Shown: one piece after another, positions 36,113 through 48,786 of the stretch | Layout of the letters: each line of letters begins with the position of its first letter | How positions within the stretch are numbered: position 1 is the stretch's first letter | Source of the DNA: Cucumis sativus | Taxonomy: Eukaryota; Streptophyta; Magnoliopsida; Cucurbitales; Cucurbitaceae | NCBI RefSeq assembly: GCF_000004075.3 | Contig: NC_026657.2 | Span: forward strand, 18,472,501-18,536,500 | DNA: 64,000 nucleotides | Direction: 5' to 3' | Position numbers and translations under genes: made by a program | Notes under the pieces: generated by a model | What the model was told of the DNA's origin: nothing | Databases searched by the model: none | Seen by the model: the letters and a program-made list of their open reading frames with translations, nothing else

Positions 36113-37935
36113 AAGCATTCCATAAAGGCGTTCACAACAAAGGTTTAATGATATGATGCTCAACAAACCTTTACACCTCTTTTTTTCACAATAAAAAAAT
36201 AAAATTCATCACTATGTCATTTTATTTCACTCAACCCATCTTAAACTTGGAGTTATTTAGTCCAAAGTTGTCTTAATATTAATTTTTTGTTGATTTTCTT
36301 ATGTTTAGGGATCAAGTAGGGAAAGAGAAGGAAAAAGATGAAAACGTTTGAAAGACAATAGAAAAAGGTATCGTGTTCGAATCATTGGTTTGTCAATCTT
36401 ATTCTATTTAACTAATTGAAGATTATTTTGTTTAAATGAAGTAAATTAGCAAGGGTTATATATCAACAAAATTGGTAGATGAAGTAAAATGAGCACTGAT
36501 AATGAAATTGCTAGAAAATTTCCATTTATATGTCTAATACAAGATGTCATACTACTTCTTTATCAATCTCATTTTTTTTCTTCTCTGTCATTAAAAGAAT
36601 TTTTCCTTTCTGTCTAAAATGAAATATGTTTTCTTCCTTGCTTAGCAATATTAATTCTAGGCAAGTTGAGAATGCACATTTTGATCTTGATTTTTGTTAT
36701 ACTATGAAATAGTTTCTATCCTGCTTCTTGGTTTCTTCAATTTGATCTTAGTAACTTTGTTTTTTAGGAACACGCGGCCAGAGTTCATCGCATGGTTGGT
36801 TGAAGTAAAAAAGGTAAATTGACATGGGTAAACTATGACATTATCTTATTATTTTGTTGCAAGTACAAAGTGTGTGGAATAGTTTTATGCAATACTTGAA
36901 TATCCTTCATTTTTAATACATTTCATGATTTCATTATGATGGAGCCAACTTCACTGTTTCATCACTTCAGTGTATGGAACACGAACACCTCAAAGCCATT
37001 GAAACTGTATAAATACTTGTTGAGAAATCTACTATAAAGTATATTTGGGATTTGTTTTCTCATAATAAGGTTAGCTTACTTTCTGTGTGACTTTGTTTAT
37101 GGTTAGATTATGTTTTCTCCCTTCGTTTTGAGTAGATTTTGCCACTGCAAAAAGAAAAAATAATAAGGTTAGCTTACCACGTTTTTTGTTTATTACATCT
37201 TTGTTTATTTATTTTTTGTAATGTGTTAGTGTCTTTGCTTTGAGAGTAAATGATTAAATTGCAATAGCCAATTGCAATGAATGTTAAATTTGAGAGGAGT
37301 TCACCAAGGTCATGAAATATTTTGTGTATTACTGGTCTCTGTTTTTCTTTTCTTTTCTTTTATCTCATGAATTGTTTTCGTAGTTCTATGATTAGAAATT
37401 GTCATGACTAATTCCAAAATATTCTTGTGGATTTGTGATTTCTGTACCAAATAGATTCTGTACTCATAAGGATTTGGAATCAATTGTTCTCTCAATAAAC
37501 ACAAAAACATTGCTTCCTTGTTTACTTGTGCTGATTGTTGCTCTTGAATTTGTACTTCTCAAACTTTTTTTTTGATACTCTACAGCTAATGACTAGATAT
37601 GTACAAAAACTAAGTTATTTTTCAAAGAGAGAATGAAATTTTAAAAGATGATAATTGTAAATAGATTTAAAATATATGATAAGTCAATAATAATAATAAT
37701 AAAATAATAGTTCAAAAACCAAGGTCATGTAACTTTTAGAAACAACTCATAATTTTCAATATTTCATATTAAGGAATGTAAACACCCATAGTATCATTAA
37801 ATTGTAACACTTCCGCATTTATTTATTTATCTTTTATTACTCACATATATATTATCCAATAAATAACTTGTTTACACAACTTTTTTTTTTAAAAGAAACG
37901 ACAAGTTTAACGTTGTGTTTGTATTGATTTTATAC
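36113..37935. other. Intergenic sequence with one exon-like fragment
   Basis: Mostly AT-rich and unrecognised. One candidate exon lies at 36768-36813, flanked by TTTTTAG and GTAAAT and encoding NTRPEFIAWLVEVKK in one frame. A purine-rich, Arg/Lys-coding stretch precedes it at about 36307-36367. These may be remains of a host gene. A TAA/AATAAT microsatellite is at about 37686-37710. Confidence 0.35.
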
Positions 37936-38545
37936 TGTAAAGATCCAACTTTTTTAACTAAGTCGAAGTCGTTAAATTAACACAAAGACCCGGGTTTACC
38001 CGAAATACCAAATTTAATTAAATTTAAAGTCTCAAGAAAACAAAATTTATATTTGGGCCCTATTTAAAATAACCAAAACTTTCAATAAAATAAAACTTAT
38101 AAATTTCTAGTCTTTGAATAGAGTTAAACCTCAAATTTTCTAAACAGTCTCAAGTACGAAAAACAAAACAAAAGATAAATCATCCAGCGAAAGCGAATTT
38201 AAAATATCCCCTATGGCGATCACGCTTCCTTCCTCCCCTCGCCAATTTGCCGCCTTTGTTACTTTTGTCTGAAAAATTAAACATAAAGGGTGGGTATAAA
38301 AATACTTAGTAAGAGACCCTCTACTGGTTCTGTTAGGGGAAAATAAATTGTTAACGTCCTATTGGAATACCATGCACAGTCACAGACTTGTGATTCCGTA
38401 GGATACACGTATCAGTCTAACGCCCGAGGGATGTACATTTCAGTTTAGTGTTCTGCAGAAACACATATCAGTCTAATGCTCCCAAAGGAGGCAGAATAAT
38501 TAGTGATCCCGTGGGACACCTATAAGGCACACCTCCCAATAAAAG
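37936..38545 (-). mobile_element. TGTAAC repeat family, terminal fragment (reverse)
   Basis: It starts TGTAAAGATCCAACTTTT and follows the same order as 34029-34740: 'taactaagtcgaagtcgtta', 'ctactggttctgttagggg' once only, 'ctattggaataccatgcacagtcacag', the 'cagtctaacgcc' array, and 'gtgatcccgtgggacac'. It breaks off at about 38545. The GC-rich part is missing. Confidence 0.65.
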
Positions 38546-39002
38546 CTAACAATTTTTCCCCTCAGTCAATTCCAAACTTTTTAACCGTCATTTACCGTTC
38601 ACTTAAATATTCTCATTGCATAAACTCTTCAAGTCTAAATTTATGCACCCACAAATGAATAGAACATCTTTATTTACACATTACGTTCTCATGTAAGCTT
38701 TATGAGCTTGGATTTGGTTTTTGAATTAACCTGACCTCTTGGACCCAGCCACGTTAATTTTTGTCTTATTTAGCATTCAAGCTAACTTAAGCCTATTTTT
38801 GGTCGCAGCTGAACTTTTGTCCAAATAAATAGAATTTATTTGGACCAAAATAATTTTTTTTATCAAAGGTAATGATGAAAACACGTGGTGGCGTCATAAG
38901 AATTTGTCAAATTTATATCTTAAATTTAATTTGGACACATGTCAACTTTTAATTAGATCTATATTTAAATATGTAGAGTTTCGTCATTAATTTGAGAAGT
39001 GA
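38546..39002. other. No recognised feature
   Basis: AT-rich sequence between a repeat fragment and the start of the segmental duplication. No gene or terminus is recognised. Confidence 0.4.
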
Positions 39003-39826
39003 AGGGGCAATTTGCCATTAGTAAAAAAAACTCCTCATTCAACAATAATATTTAAAATTATGTAACAACCTAATTAAGTTAGATAAAATATATCGAAATA
39101 GTAATTTGGTTAATAATTTTCCCTTTTTTTGTATCAATAGAAGATGAGAGATTGAGGCCATAGACTTACAAGCGATAAAACTTACTTCTTTGTTGAGTTA
39201 TGCTTGTTCCATGGTGTTTTAGGACAACCATCAATAATTAATTCATAAAATCTTTTCTTTTTTCTTTTTTCTTTTTCTTTCTTTCTTTTTCTTTTTTTAT
39301 TTTGAGTAAAAGTTTGCAAAAATCTACTTTTTACTTTTAAAATTGTTTTTAGTACAAATTGGAGAGGCAGAGGAATTGGACCATGGACTTCTTAGTTCTC
39401 AAAATGCACTGATATCAATTGACATAAACTGTTATAACTACCATCATTAACTAAGATTCCGTTTTTATTTTAAAGAAGGTTATTGCGGGAAGATTTATGG
39501 TAATACGAGCATATGATTTATTTTTTCACGGATAACTTCTTTTTGTTATTCTCATTTAATTTCTCTAAGTAGTAATTAAATTCTCTTAAGCACGATATTA
39601 AATGTTTTTAGATGAAAGTTAAGATTGTTGAGTTTTAGGCATTAAAATGGACAATTAAAACTGTTTAGGTATAACTTTATCAATTTCAATTTTATTAAGT
39701 TGCGTACCGATTATGATTAAACTATAATTCTTGTTTTGGCCACAAAAGCCATCTTATATAAACCCTTCGTTCCTCCATCCATTTCCACAAGATTAATCTT
39801 CTATTCTCCATTTTCTAGTGACCAAT

Positions 39827-40694
39827 ATGGAGAAAACACAAAGAATTTATCTTCTCTTTCTATCGCTTTTATCCATAGCCACAATGTCACATTGTCGTGG
39901 TACGTATTGAAGAATATTATTTTCCGTTTGTATATATGTATGTATGCATATATCACGTATGCATGTATTCTAATTCTTTATTTGTGTATTTACAGTGTTG
40001 CTTCATGTTGACCCACAATCTGATGTTGGCGGACCTCAAATGGTCATTCCACCCCGTCCGCCACACCATCATCTTGATTCAGACGTTGGTGGACCACAGA
40101 TGGTCATTCCACCACCTCCACCACACCATCATCTTGATTCCGATGTTGGCGGCCCTCAAATGGTTATCCCTCCTCCTCCACCGCACAAGCTTCCACAATC
40201 CGATGTTGGTGGCCCTCAATTGGTCATTCCACCCCCTCCACCACACCATCATCTTAATTCGGACGTTGGTGGCCCTCAAATGGTCATCCCACCACCTCCT
40301 CCGCACAAACATCCACAATCTGATGTTGGCGGTCCTCAAATGGTCATTCCACCCCCTCCTCCACACCATCATCTTGATTCTGATGTTGGTGGCCCTCAAA
40401 TGGTCATTCCACCACCTCCCGCACAAACATCCACAATCTGATGTTGGCGGGCCTCAAACTGGTCATCCCACCCCCTCCTCCACACCATCATCTTGATTCT
40501 GACATAGGTGGTCTGCAAATGATCATTCCACCCCCTCTACCACACCATCATCTTGATTCTGATGTTGACAACCCTCAAATGGTTATTCCCCCTCCTCCAC
40601 TTCATCACATTCGCCTTTAAAATCGAACATCGTTGATAATCCCCCAATGGTCATCCCACCGCCTCCCCTCTATTATGTTCCATCCACAAAGTAA
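39827..40694 (+). pseudogene. Secreted Pro/His-rich tandem-repeat protein, copy 1 (3' frame broken)
   Basis: Exon 1, 39827-39899, encodes MEKTQRIYLLFLSLLSIATM plus SHCR, a clear signal peptide. A 96-bp intron (GTACGT donor, TTTACAG acceptor) leads to exon 2 from 39996, which reads VLLHVDPQ and then 20-residue repeats of SDVGGPQMVIPPPPPHHHLD. Variants end HKLPQ, HKHPQ or HHHLN. Seven units read in frame. Then CCTCCTCCG has lost two bases near 40415 and the frame stops at 40439-40441. At least three further units and the ancestral C-terminus (VIPPPPPP then YVPSTK, known from copy 2, ending at 40694) lie in other frames. A truncated secreted product of about 170 residues is still possible. The role is unknown; a Pro-rich wall protein or a peptide precursor are possibilities. 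I do not recognise the family. Confidence 0.65.
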
Positions 40695-41992
40695 TGTTTA
40701 GTGATATTATAACGATAATCCCCTACCTCCTCTATAAAGCAACTTTTATTGCATCCAATTCGATCACAACTTTAGATGTCTGATTCATTTCTTGTCACTT
40801 CCCTTGAAGTATTGAGCATAATAAGCTAATAATAATAATAATACTTACGATTATAAATATTATATGTCCATGCATATATATAGTGTATTTAGAAACAAGC
40901 TTTCACTCCCCGTTCTAAAACTTCCCTCTTTAAAAAGATGCTGGTGTCAGCCTACTCCTTAAAACATGCTTTGAAAACGTAAGATTTATAAAACACCCTT
41001 TTCAAGAGTAAAGTATAATAATTTGACAGCACCTCCCATAAAATATGAGGGAACAACACCTGAAAATGTAGTCATTTCTACTTCTATAAAATTTTAAACG
41101 GAATTCAGATACTACATACAACTAGTGTGTCTCACCACACACATTCAGATCGATTCAAAACTTCAAGTAGAATATATAAGGTGTAAACTACGTATTACAT
41201 ACATAAGTATTCAAACAAATTAGGGATCTTCCAAAACACAAGTCCATAGTGTCTCTCTAGATGAGACTAACCACCCCGTGATGAATTACAAAAGTTTAAA
41301 CTATACAAAAAAAAAAAAAAAAATTGAAGATCTACAAGAACAACTGAGCTGAAACAAAGCTTGGTCCTGGGTTGCTACCTGGAAAGGGAGAGAATATGCT
41401 TAATAAGATGTGTAAATACGCATCGATAAATAATGTATTAAATAAAACATTATAATCACATATTTCCCAATCAACCAGCCAACCTGTAGCCAATCCGATC
41501 ATGGCAAGACGTGGCAAGACGTCTAAACATATGGCCAAGAGTAGCACGCACATGATCAAGGAATCATGCGGTCACAACTAGGTCACACATATTTAGTACC
41601 CGCCACAATAGTAACATCCATCTAATTCAACCATGATAGCATACTAAACACACGACCCAGAATAGCTCACATGTGATCCATAACCACAAGGAAACACGCA
41701 CCCAAACGGAGCCCACACATTATTAGCTTACCACAATAACAACATGAACCCGCTCCTTTGTGTAAAAATGGCACCCACCATGGGTTATAATAGGCCCGAA
41801 GCCATATCTCAATTCTCCCTCCATATCCTAACCTAAGCTCAGGTTCTCGGATCTTCGGTCACGACCTCTTTTAGCCTCAGAACCTCCTGACAACCGTAGT
41901 TGACGCTACGAAAATACATTTATGTTACCTACGAGTAAAATCACCTTAGTACATTGGTTTTGTGGTTCGAAAACCAACCTTTACATTCCATG
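40695..41992. other. Duplicated 3' flank of the Pro/His-rich gene
   Basis: Non-coding and shared with 56084-57437. Relative to copy 2 it lacks about 80 bp near 41393. The minus-strand frame at 41332-41559 is disrupted differently in copy 2, which argues against a conserved protein. An A-run lies at about 41310-41325. Confidence 0.5.
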
Positions 41993-42813
41993 TAACACTC
42001 CAAAATTTAAGGTATTTTTTTAAAAAAAATAATAATCAAATGGCCTTATTATTGAAAATTCTTTCTTATTAAATTGTCGGGTGTTATTTTATTACTTTAG
42101 TTTGAAGAATCTTTTATTTGGAATAACAGAAAAGAAACCATGAAGAAGAAAAAAAAAAGGATTTGGAAAGAAAAATAATAATAATAGTATATATTATTAT
42201 TATTATTTAAAAAATATATTTTTTTTCTCTTCTTCTTTCTCACGCACGTGTGACCCCCTCCCCCAGCTCTTCTTCTTCTCTTCTTCTCTACGTGCCCTAG
42301 TCGCCGCCCACCGTCTCCTCATCGGTGTTGTTCGAGTTCGCGTGCCACCTGTTGTCGTTGCCCATTAATCGAGTCGAGGTGTTCGCCGTGGGTCTGCATC
42401 GTTTAACAATCTGTGAAGCCATCATCGTGCGCGTCTTTCTACAGCCAACGACTACTCAGACAAAACTCATCCCGAGCCGTCTTCGTTCCGTCGGAGCTGA
42501 AGCCGGAGTGCCGTTCGTCCGCGCCTTCGTCCGGCTACGTCTGCGCGGGCTTCCGTTCGTGAAGCCCCAACCTCTGCGGCTTCGTCCGGCTACGTCCGCG
42601 TCAATCTCCGTTCGAAAGCCCAGCCGTCGCGTCAACTTGTCGATCGGTCGTGAGGCAGCGCGCGTTTCCTCTTCGCAGCGTGTTTCCGCGATTCATAAAC
42701 CAAGTACACTCTAGTCTGTTTGTACCATTGTTTTTGTTTAGGGTCGATTGCCGCTGCCCCTATTTTACTGAGGTGTTGAAAGTAAAGTTGACTTCTTTGG
42801 ATTCACAACCAAA

Positions 42814-42887
42814 TTATAGAAGTGTTGGAGTTCGATTCTCCTTTATCTTATTATAGAAGTGTTGGAGTTCGATTCACCTTTATCTTG
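42814..42887. repeat. 37-bp tandem duplication
   Basis: Two units, 42814-42850 and 42851-42887, start TTATAGAAGTGTTGGAG, inside the TGTAAC repeat. Confidence 0.85.
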
Positions 42888-42960
42888 GTATTCTTCGTGG
42901 GACTTTGGTTCGGTTAAGGACCTTAGGTAACGTATAAGTAAGGGACTTTCTACCGGACCC

Positions 42961-43038
42961 ATATGTAGATTTCAATGATTAAAACGATATGTAGATTTCA
43001 ATGATTAAAACGATATGTAGATTTCAATGATTAAAACG
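42961..43038. repeat. 26-bp perfect triplication
   Basis: Three identical units, 42961-42986, 42987-43012 and 43013-43038, start ATATGTAGATTTCAATG. Their identity means a recent expansion. Confidence 0.93.
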
Positions 43039-43094
43039 ATTTGACTGTTATGCATGGACTTGAATGACTTAAAGGATATGACAGCTAAGTGTAG

Positions 43095-43197
43095 GTTGAA
43101 ATGGTTATAGAGACTTAATTGCTTCGAGTAATTTTAAGTGTGTTGATGTTGAAATGGTTATAGAGACTTAATTGCTTTGAGTAATTTTAAGTGTGTT
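43095..43197. repeat. 53-bp tandem duplication
   Basis: Two units start GTTGAAATGGTTATAGAG at 43095 and 43148 and differ at one base (cttcg/ctttg). They are inside the TGTAAC repeat. Confidence 0.88.
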
Positions 43198-46100
43198 TCG
43201 ATTGACTAAATTAAAATGTTTGTTGACTGAACTAAGGATGGTTGACTGGCATGTTAAAAAAATGGATGATGTACGTTTGACTGGATTAACTGAACTGAGG
43301 TGAGTGACAATTACGTATGAGTATATCTATTTGATAAATCGTTACGCTAAGGTTAGATTGTGTATTAGTAAGAGATTTTCCACTATCGGACTCACCTATA
43401 AAGTAGAATATGTTGATTGTATGTTATCCCTAAACTGAGAATGGATGTCAGTTATAATACATATAATTTGAAGTGGACTTGAGATTGAATGTATGTTGGG
43501 TTTGACTAGAACTATATATATACACATGAATGTTGAAATGACTGCAAAGTGTGGATGTTGCCTATATAATATGCAGATGTGAAGTTGTCTGTCATGTGGA
43601 CCGGGTGTAAATTATATCAAGTACAGCTGTGTGCTAGTGAACTGAGAGGATGCTATGATTACTTAATTTGTTCGACTTATGTGTTGATATGTTACTGACT
43701 GACTTGGGCTGAAATGCAATAAGTTGACTGTTAGGGTTTTAAGTGAAGGGATTATGTGCTGAGGTAATCTGACTGTAATATGGTTGACTGATAAAATGTC
43801 TAGAATGGACTGAGGGGAATAATTATTAGTTTCCTAATGGGTAGTTACCTTGCAGGTATCCTACGGATCACCACCTGATATATGCATCCTTTGATAGCAC
43901 TAGACTGATATGTGCATCATTCGGGAGCACTAGACTGATATGTGTTTATGCAGAACACTAGACTGATTTATGCGCCTCTCGGGGCGTTAGACTGATTACG
44001 TGTTTCCTACGAGATCACAAAAATGTGACTGTGCAGGGTACTCCATAGGAAGTTAATAGTTTATTTTTCCCCTAACAGGATCAGTAGTGGGTCTCTTACT
44101 GGGTATGTTTATACTCACCCTTTCATGTTTAACTATTTCAGGCAAAGGTAACAAAAGAGGTAGAACGACGAGGGACAAGAAGGAGACGTGATTGCCATAG
44201 GGGAATGTCCTTCAAATGCTTCCGCTTTATTTTTTTATTTTTTTTTATTTTTTTTTCTTAGTATATGAGGTTGTTTAAAATTTTTGTGATGGAACTAAGT
44301 TTACGAATGGTCGTTTTGTAAACAGTACTTTTAAAGTTTTGGTTATTTGAAATAGGGCCCGACTTAAGGTTGTTTTCTTTGATCGTATGATTTTAAAAGA
44401 ATTTTACTATATTTTGTGACAATCAATGTCTATTTGTCAAAACTAACGACTTCAACTTAATTAAAAAAGTAAACAATTTTCGTATCAAATGTTTGAAAGT
44501 AACCATTCATAGTAAAAAACAGAACTTGTTATCCTAGGATTATACACTTGCCCCACTTTGGTTTGGTCGAATACAAAGATTAGACCTCTCAGTTACCTTC
44601 ACATAGCAAGACGTCACAATAATCTCCAAAACATTTCGTTACTAGAATTTAAGCTATTTATTTTATAAAGGCTTAAATTCTCATTTTCATCTTTAATTTG
44701 TATCAAACCCTACATATTTTAATTTAGGCTAAAATTATACTTTTTGAACGCTTAGCTTCAACTTAAAAGTCTTAACACCATAAACAACCAACATAAATCA
44801 ATCTTAGTAGTACTTAATTCCATACTTTTCCATAAAGTTTCAACTTTAGAAGGTTAAATTCAACTAGTCATAAGTTCTTCAATACTTAATAGAAAAAATT
44901 ATGTATTTTATATCAATCTCTTCATTTTGGAGCCCTCTACAACTTAGTTGAAGAAATGGAAATGAGATTCCTCATAGATTAACACACAATTCGATCGAAA
45001 CACGGTAAAGCAAACTCACGTCTATTGCTTACTTTCAATTTTGATCTTGAAATTTAACCTACTTCCCGTCATTTTTAGTTCTCGAATTCTTCATGAAAGT
45101 TCACTACAACAAAAATGGTCTACTACGACAATTATTTTCTGTCACGAACAAAATCTGTGATAGTTATTTACAGTCATAGTATCGCCTGTTGTGGAAAGTC
45201 CTTCCATGACAGTTTTTTTCCATGACAGTTTGAAAAAACTGTCACAATAAGTTTTTTCATAACAGAAAATAAATGTTATTAATTACTATTTTATGACAAC
45301 AAATAACAGTCATATTTTATTTTAGACAACAAATAACTATTATCACTTGTATATTAACGAAAGTTACAAAAATGTCTCGTATTCGTTTATTGTGACATTT
45401 TTTTATCACTACTACAAAAATAGACTCTCTTGACGTTTGTAGTTTTAATTTCTTGACGTTTTTTTTGAAAAAAACGTCAATAAATGGGTGATTTCAAAGA
45501 AAAAACGTCAATAATTTTTATGAAAAGACGTAGATTTGCCAATCTTCAACTTTCTTGACGTTTTATCAACTGTCAAGTATTATTTATTTATCCTTGACGT
45601 TTTAAAAACGTCAAGTAACTTGACATTTTTAAAACGTCAAGAATGTTATAATTTCCAAATTTCTTGATATTTTTTAAACTTCAAGTGAAATTATATTCTT
45701 GACGTTTAAAAAACGTCAAGTTTTATTAAATAAAAAAAAGGGAAAGGCACCGTTTTCAAGATTGTCGTGCTTTGCCCTAAAAATCCCAATTTCCAAATTT
45801 CCCAATTTCGCATCGTCTTCTTCTTCTTCGTAATTTCTCAATTTCGAATCATCTTCTTCTTCTTCACGGCTAAGTATTCAAAATCTTCATCTTCTTCTTC
45901 ACGCTTGAGCTTCCGAAATCTTCTTCTCCACGTCGTCGTTCGCCACGCTGCCGTCTCTTCACGCTTCTCCGTCTTTGAAAAGTAACCATCGATCCTTCAC
46001 TCCTTTCGTCTTCGCCGTTCTTGACATTGGGGAAGCCCTATCCCTCTCTCGTTTTTGAAGACATTCAAAATTTGTTTTCACACTCGTTCGAAATCACCAT

Positions 46101-46393
46101 TCAAAATCACCACCGGGGATTAATTTCATCTCTTCACGCCTATCTCTTCGCACTCGATCTCTTCATTCTGAAAAATCCGTTGATTGAAGTCCTCCAAACA
46201 AACACATTTTGTTCTCTGCCACAAACTGAATTAGGTGCGTTGTTCTATTAAATTGATGCTTTAAAACTGATTTGGATGCTTATGAAATTGTCTTGATTTT
46301 TTTAGTTTTATGGTTTCTTCAAGATTGGAATCTATGTTTAGTGTATGGTTGATTAGAATGAAGCATATATATTCTATTCTAAAGTTAAAATGA

Positions 46394-46633
<240 letters not shown>

Positions 46634-47975
46634 AGGGATTGGCTTGATTATTGTGTTTTTAGTTTTTTACTTTCTAAGTGCTTTTTGTGTCTCTAGATTT
46701 AGTCTATGGTGTAAATCTACTGTGTTTTGATATCCTGTCCCATGAGTATATCGTAGGTCACATGTATATGAGACTCAACAATATGTTTGCTAAATGAATT
46801 ATCTCTTTACATTTATTATCTCTGTCTAAATTTGTTGCTTTCAAATGGTATGTTTAAATATTATTTTGTTGTTGTTCTAGTGAAGTCGTAAGTTCAATTA
46901 TGTTTTACCCTTTCTTGGGTTCCTATATTTTGATAATCTGAATCAAGTTTTCGTTAACAACAATCTCTGATGTTTCACTACATTGGTTTGTTGGTGTATG
47001 AAGATTGGGACTGTTATTGATTGAAGCCTAAGGTTGGATTATTCTTGGGCTGAAACAGTCACTTGTTAGAAGGTTTCATTGATATCTCTAATGAAAGTTT
47101 TAGTTTAGAATATAAAATTTTGGGATGCCTCATGTATATACCTTGATTTTCTTGACTTCCTCAAGACTTTGAGGTATTGCATCGACACATTGTTTCACCA
47201 ATCAGGTGCTTTCCTTCTGTTTCACCTACACATAAACACAATTTTTGCAATTTCTGACATGCATAAAAAAAAGAAAAGTAGAGAAACCTCATAAAATACA
47301 TAGATAGAAAGAGAAACAAAAAGTTGCATACTGCATTTGCAAGTGGATACTGTGTTAGGAAGATAGTGTAAGAAAGCTTGACTTACTCCCAATATAAGCA
47401 ACATCACTAGAATAGAATATACATGCTTCATTTTAACTTTAAAATTTTATATGTTTTTTTTTTTAACTTTAGAAGTTAATTATCATTTTAACTTTCTATA
47501 TCTTCTTGATTGTGATAAGGCACATGGATACCTACATAATATTATAATGGTTTGTTTTACAGTTCTCAAACTAATAGTACCATAAGTTTATTATGCCCAT
47601 TCATCTCAATTGATTAGTTTTTAATTTTGTTTAAAACTTGTATACTATGCTAATTGTTTCTTGATTTTGATTGATAGCCTTTGATTCATACATCACATGG
47701 ACAATTTAACTAACAAAGAACTTGGTGTTGATGAGTTGAATGCAATATTTGGAATTGAGGATGATGAACATATTGGTACTGAAAATGAAACCTCAAAGCA
47801 AACATGAGACCATGAGGACCAACTATTATGTTTGATGTAACTCGCATTAGAAGTTTGGGAGAGAAGAAGGTGGTTGTGTGAAACTTTACATTGGTGGCCT
47901 ATATGACGTAAGTCAATTTCATTTGTTTAGATCTAAATATATGTATCTCATTTACGAGTTTATAATATTTTGTAG

Positions 47976-48786
47976 GTACTTGTATTCATCTGTTCTTGGT
48001 TCGAAGGAAAATGTACTGTACGTCTTTGTAGATTCGTCCCTCACCTCTGTCGAACACTCACAAGAATCTCGAGTTCGAAACTTATGTAGTAGATTGATGC
48101 TCTCAAAAAGTAACGAAATAGTTTTTGCTCCTTTTAATCCTGGGTAAGTCAAGTTATTTTATTAGTTGCATTGCAAAAAACTAGTACTAATATTTTGTAG
48201 TATTAGGGGTCATTGGGCACTGCTGGCCATATGCGTATGATGGTACAATATTCTACCTTGACTCACTAAGGACAACATCGAAGTCAACTACAAGATATAT
48301 AACCAACACATAAGTTAATCTTCTATATCATTTAGTGAAGATTCTTATATGCATGTACAATATTTAAAAATTCGTTCAGTCTTATATCTTGTCAAAACAG
48401 AGCAATAGCGATGTTTCAGTCACAAAAGGACATTAAGAAAAGTAGAAAACAAACTTTATGGCGAACAGTAAAGGCAAGTACAAACATTTAAAGTCATTAT
48501 ATTTTGTAGACTACTAGCAATTAGGATTACTTCGTTATTCAAATTTGTTGATTTTATATAGTGTCCTCTACAAGTCGAGAGTACTGAGTGTGGATACTAC
48601 GTCATGAGGTATAGGAGAGAAATTGTGACTAGGGGAAGCATTGTCATATCTGATGCGGTATATATCAAACAATTTCTTTTATGAGTCAATTGGTTTATTT
48701 GTATAGTGAGTCAATTCATTTAATTTATTTTGCATGTTTATAGATTGATACACGAAGATCACACTCACAGGCAGAACTAGATGAGG
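47976..48786 (+). pseudogene. Ulp1-like (C48) cysteine-protease remnant with introns, in CACTA 4
   Basis: Exons read in order. 47976-48143 contains SNEIVFAPFNPG. 48207 to about 48310 contains GHWALLAIC, then after one extra base YDGTIFYLDSLR. About 48402-48476 is Lys-rich. 48562-48657 contains VESTECGYYVMRYRREIV. About 48744-48786 contains RRSHSQAELDEV. The catalytic set of Ulp1/SUMO-protease-like peptidases is visible: His (HW, 48211-48213), Asp (LDSL, 48260-48262) and Cys (CGYY, 48589-48591). Damage: a one-base insertion at 48235 and a likely donor mutation after 48310 (CATAAGTT where CGTAAGTT is expected). An upstream exon-like piece (about 47695-47810, ELGVDELNAIFGIEDDEHIG) may belong to it. 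Ulp1-like genes are known passengers of plant DNA transposons. Confidence 0.82.

Larger units (their letters stand above)
41993..44464 (+). mobile_element. TGTAAC repeat family, long copy (forward, 3' tip missing)
   Basis: It starts TGTAACACTCC at 41994 and shows the full family order: GTGTTATTTTATT, pyrimidine-rich (42225-42300), GC-rich island (42295-42700), 'accggaccc', the ctagactgatatgtg array (43857-44005), 'taggaagttaatagttt', 'cagtagtgggtctcttactggg' and 'ctcaccctttcatg'. It ends near CGACTTCAACTTAATTAAAAAAG, short of the expected GGGTCGTTACA. Comparison with copy 2 shows that this tip and about 100 bp of flank were lost. It contains several private tandem duplications. The 129-aa frame at 42325 is the GC-rich island read through. 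Confidence 0.65.
39003..44989. repeat. Segmental duplication, copy 1 (proximal part)
   Basis: 39003-41992 aligns almost collinearly with 54622-57437, and 44465-44989 with 57541-58120. The homology includes the Pro/His-rich gene, its promoter and more than 1 kb downstream. Copy 1 additionally contains the TGTAAC repeat 41993-44464, which replaced about 100 bp still present in copy 2. Homology then resumes at about 50686-52086 (against 58120-59523), inside the outer CACTA. Confidence 0.9.

Noticed and set aside
39897..40496. A 199-codon frame overlapping the Pro/His-rich repeats
   Set aside because: It is the same 60-bp DNA repeat in another frame and starts inside the intron. The signal-peptide and splice evidence supports the SDVGGPQ frame.
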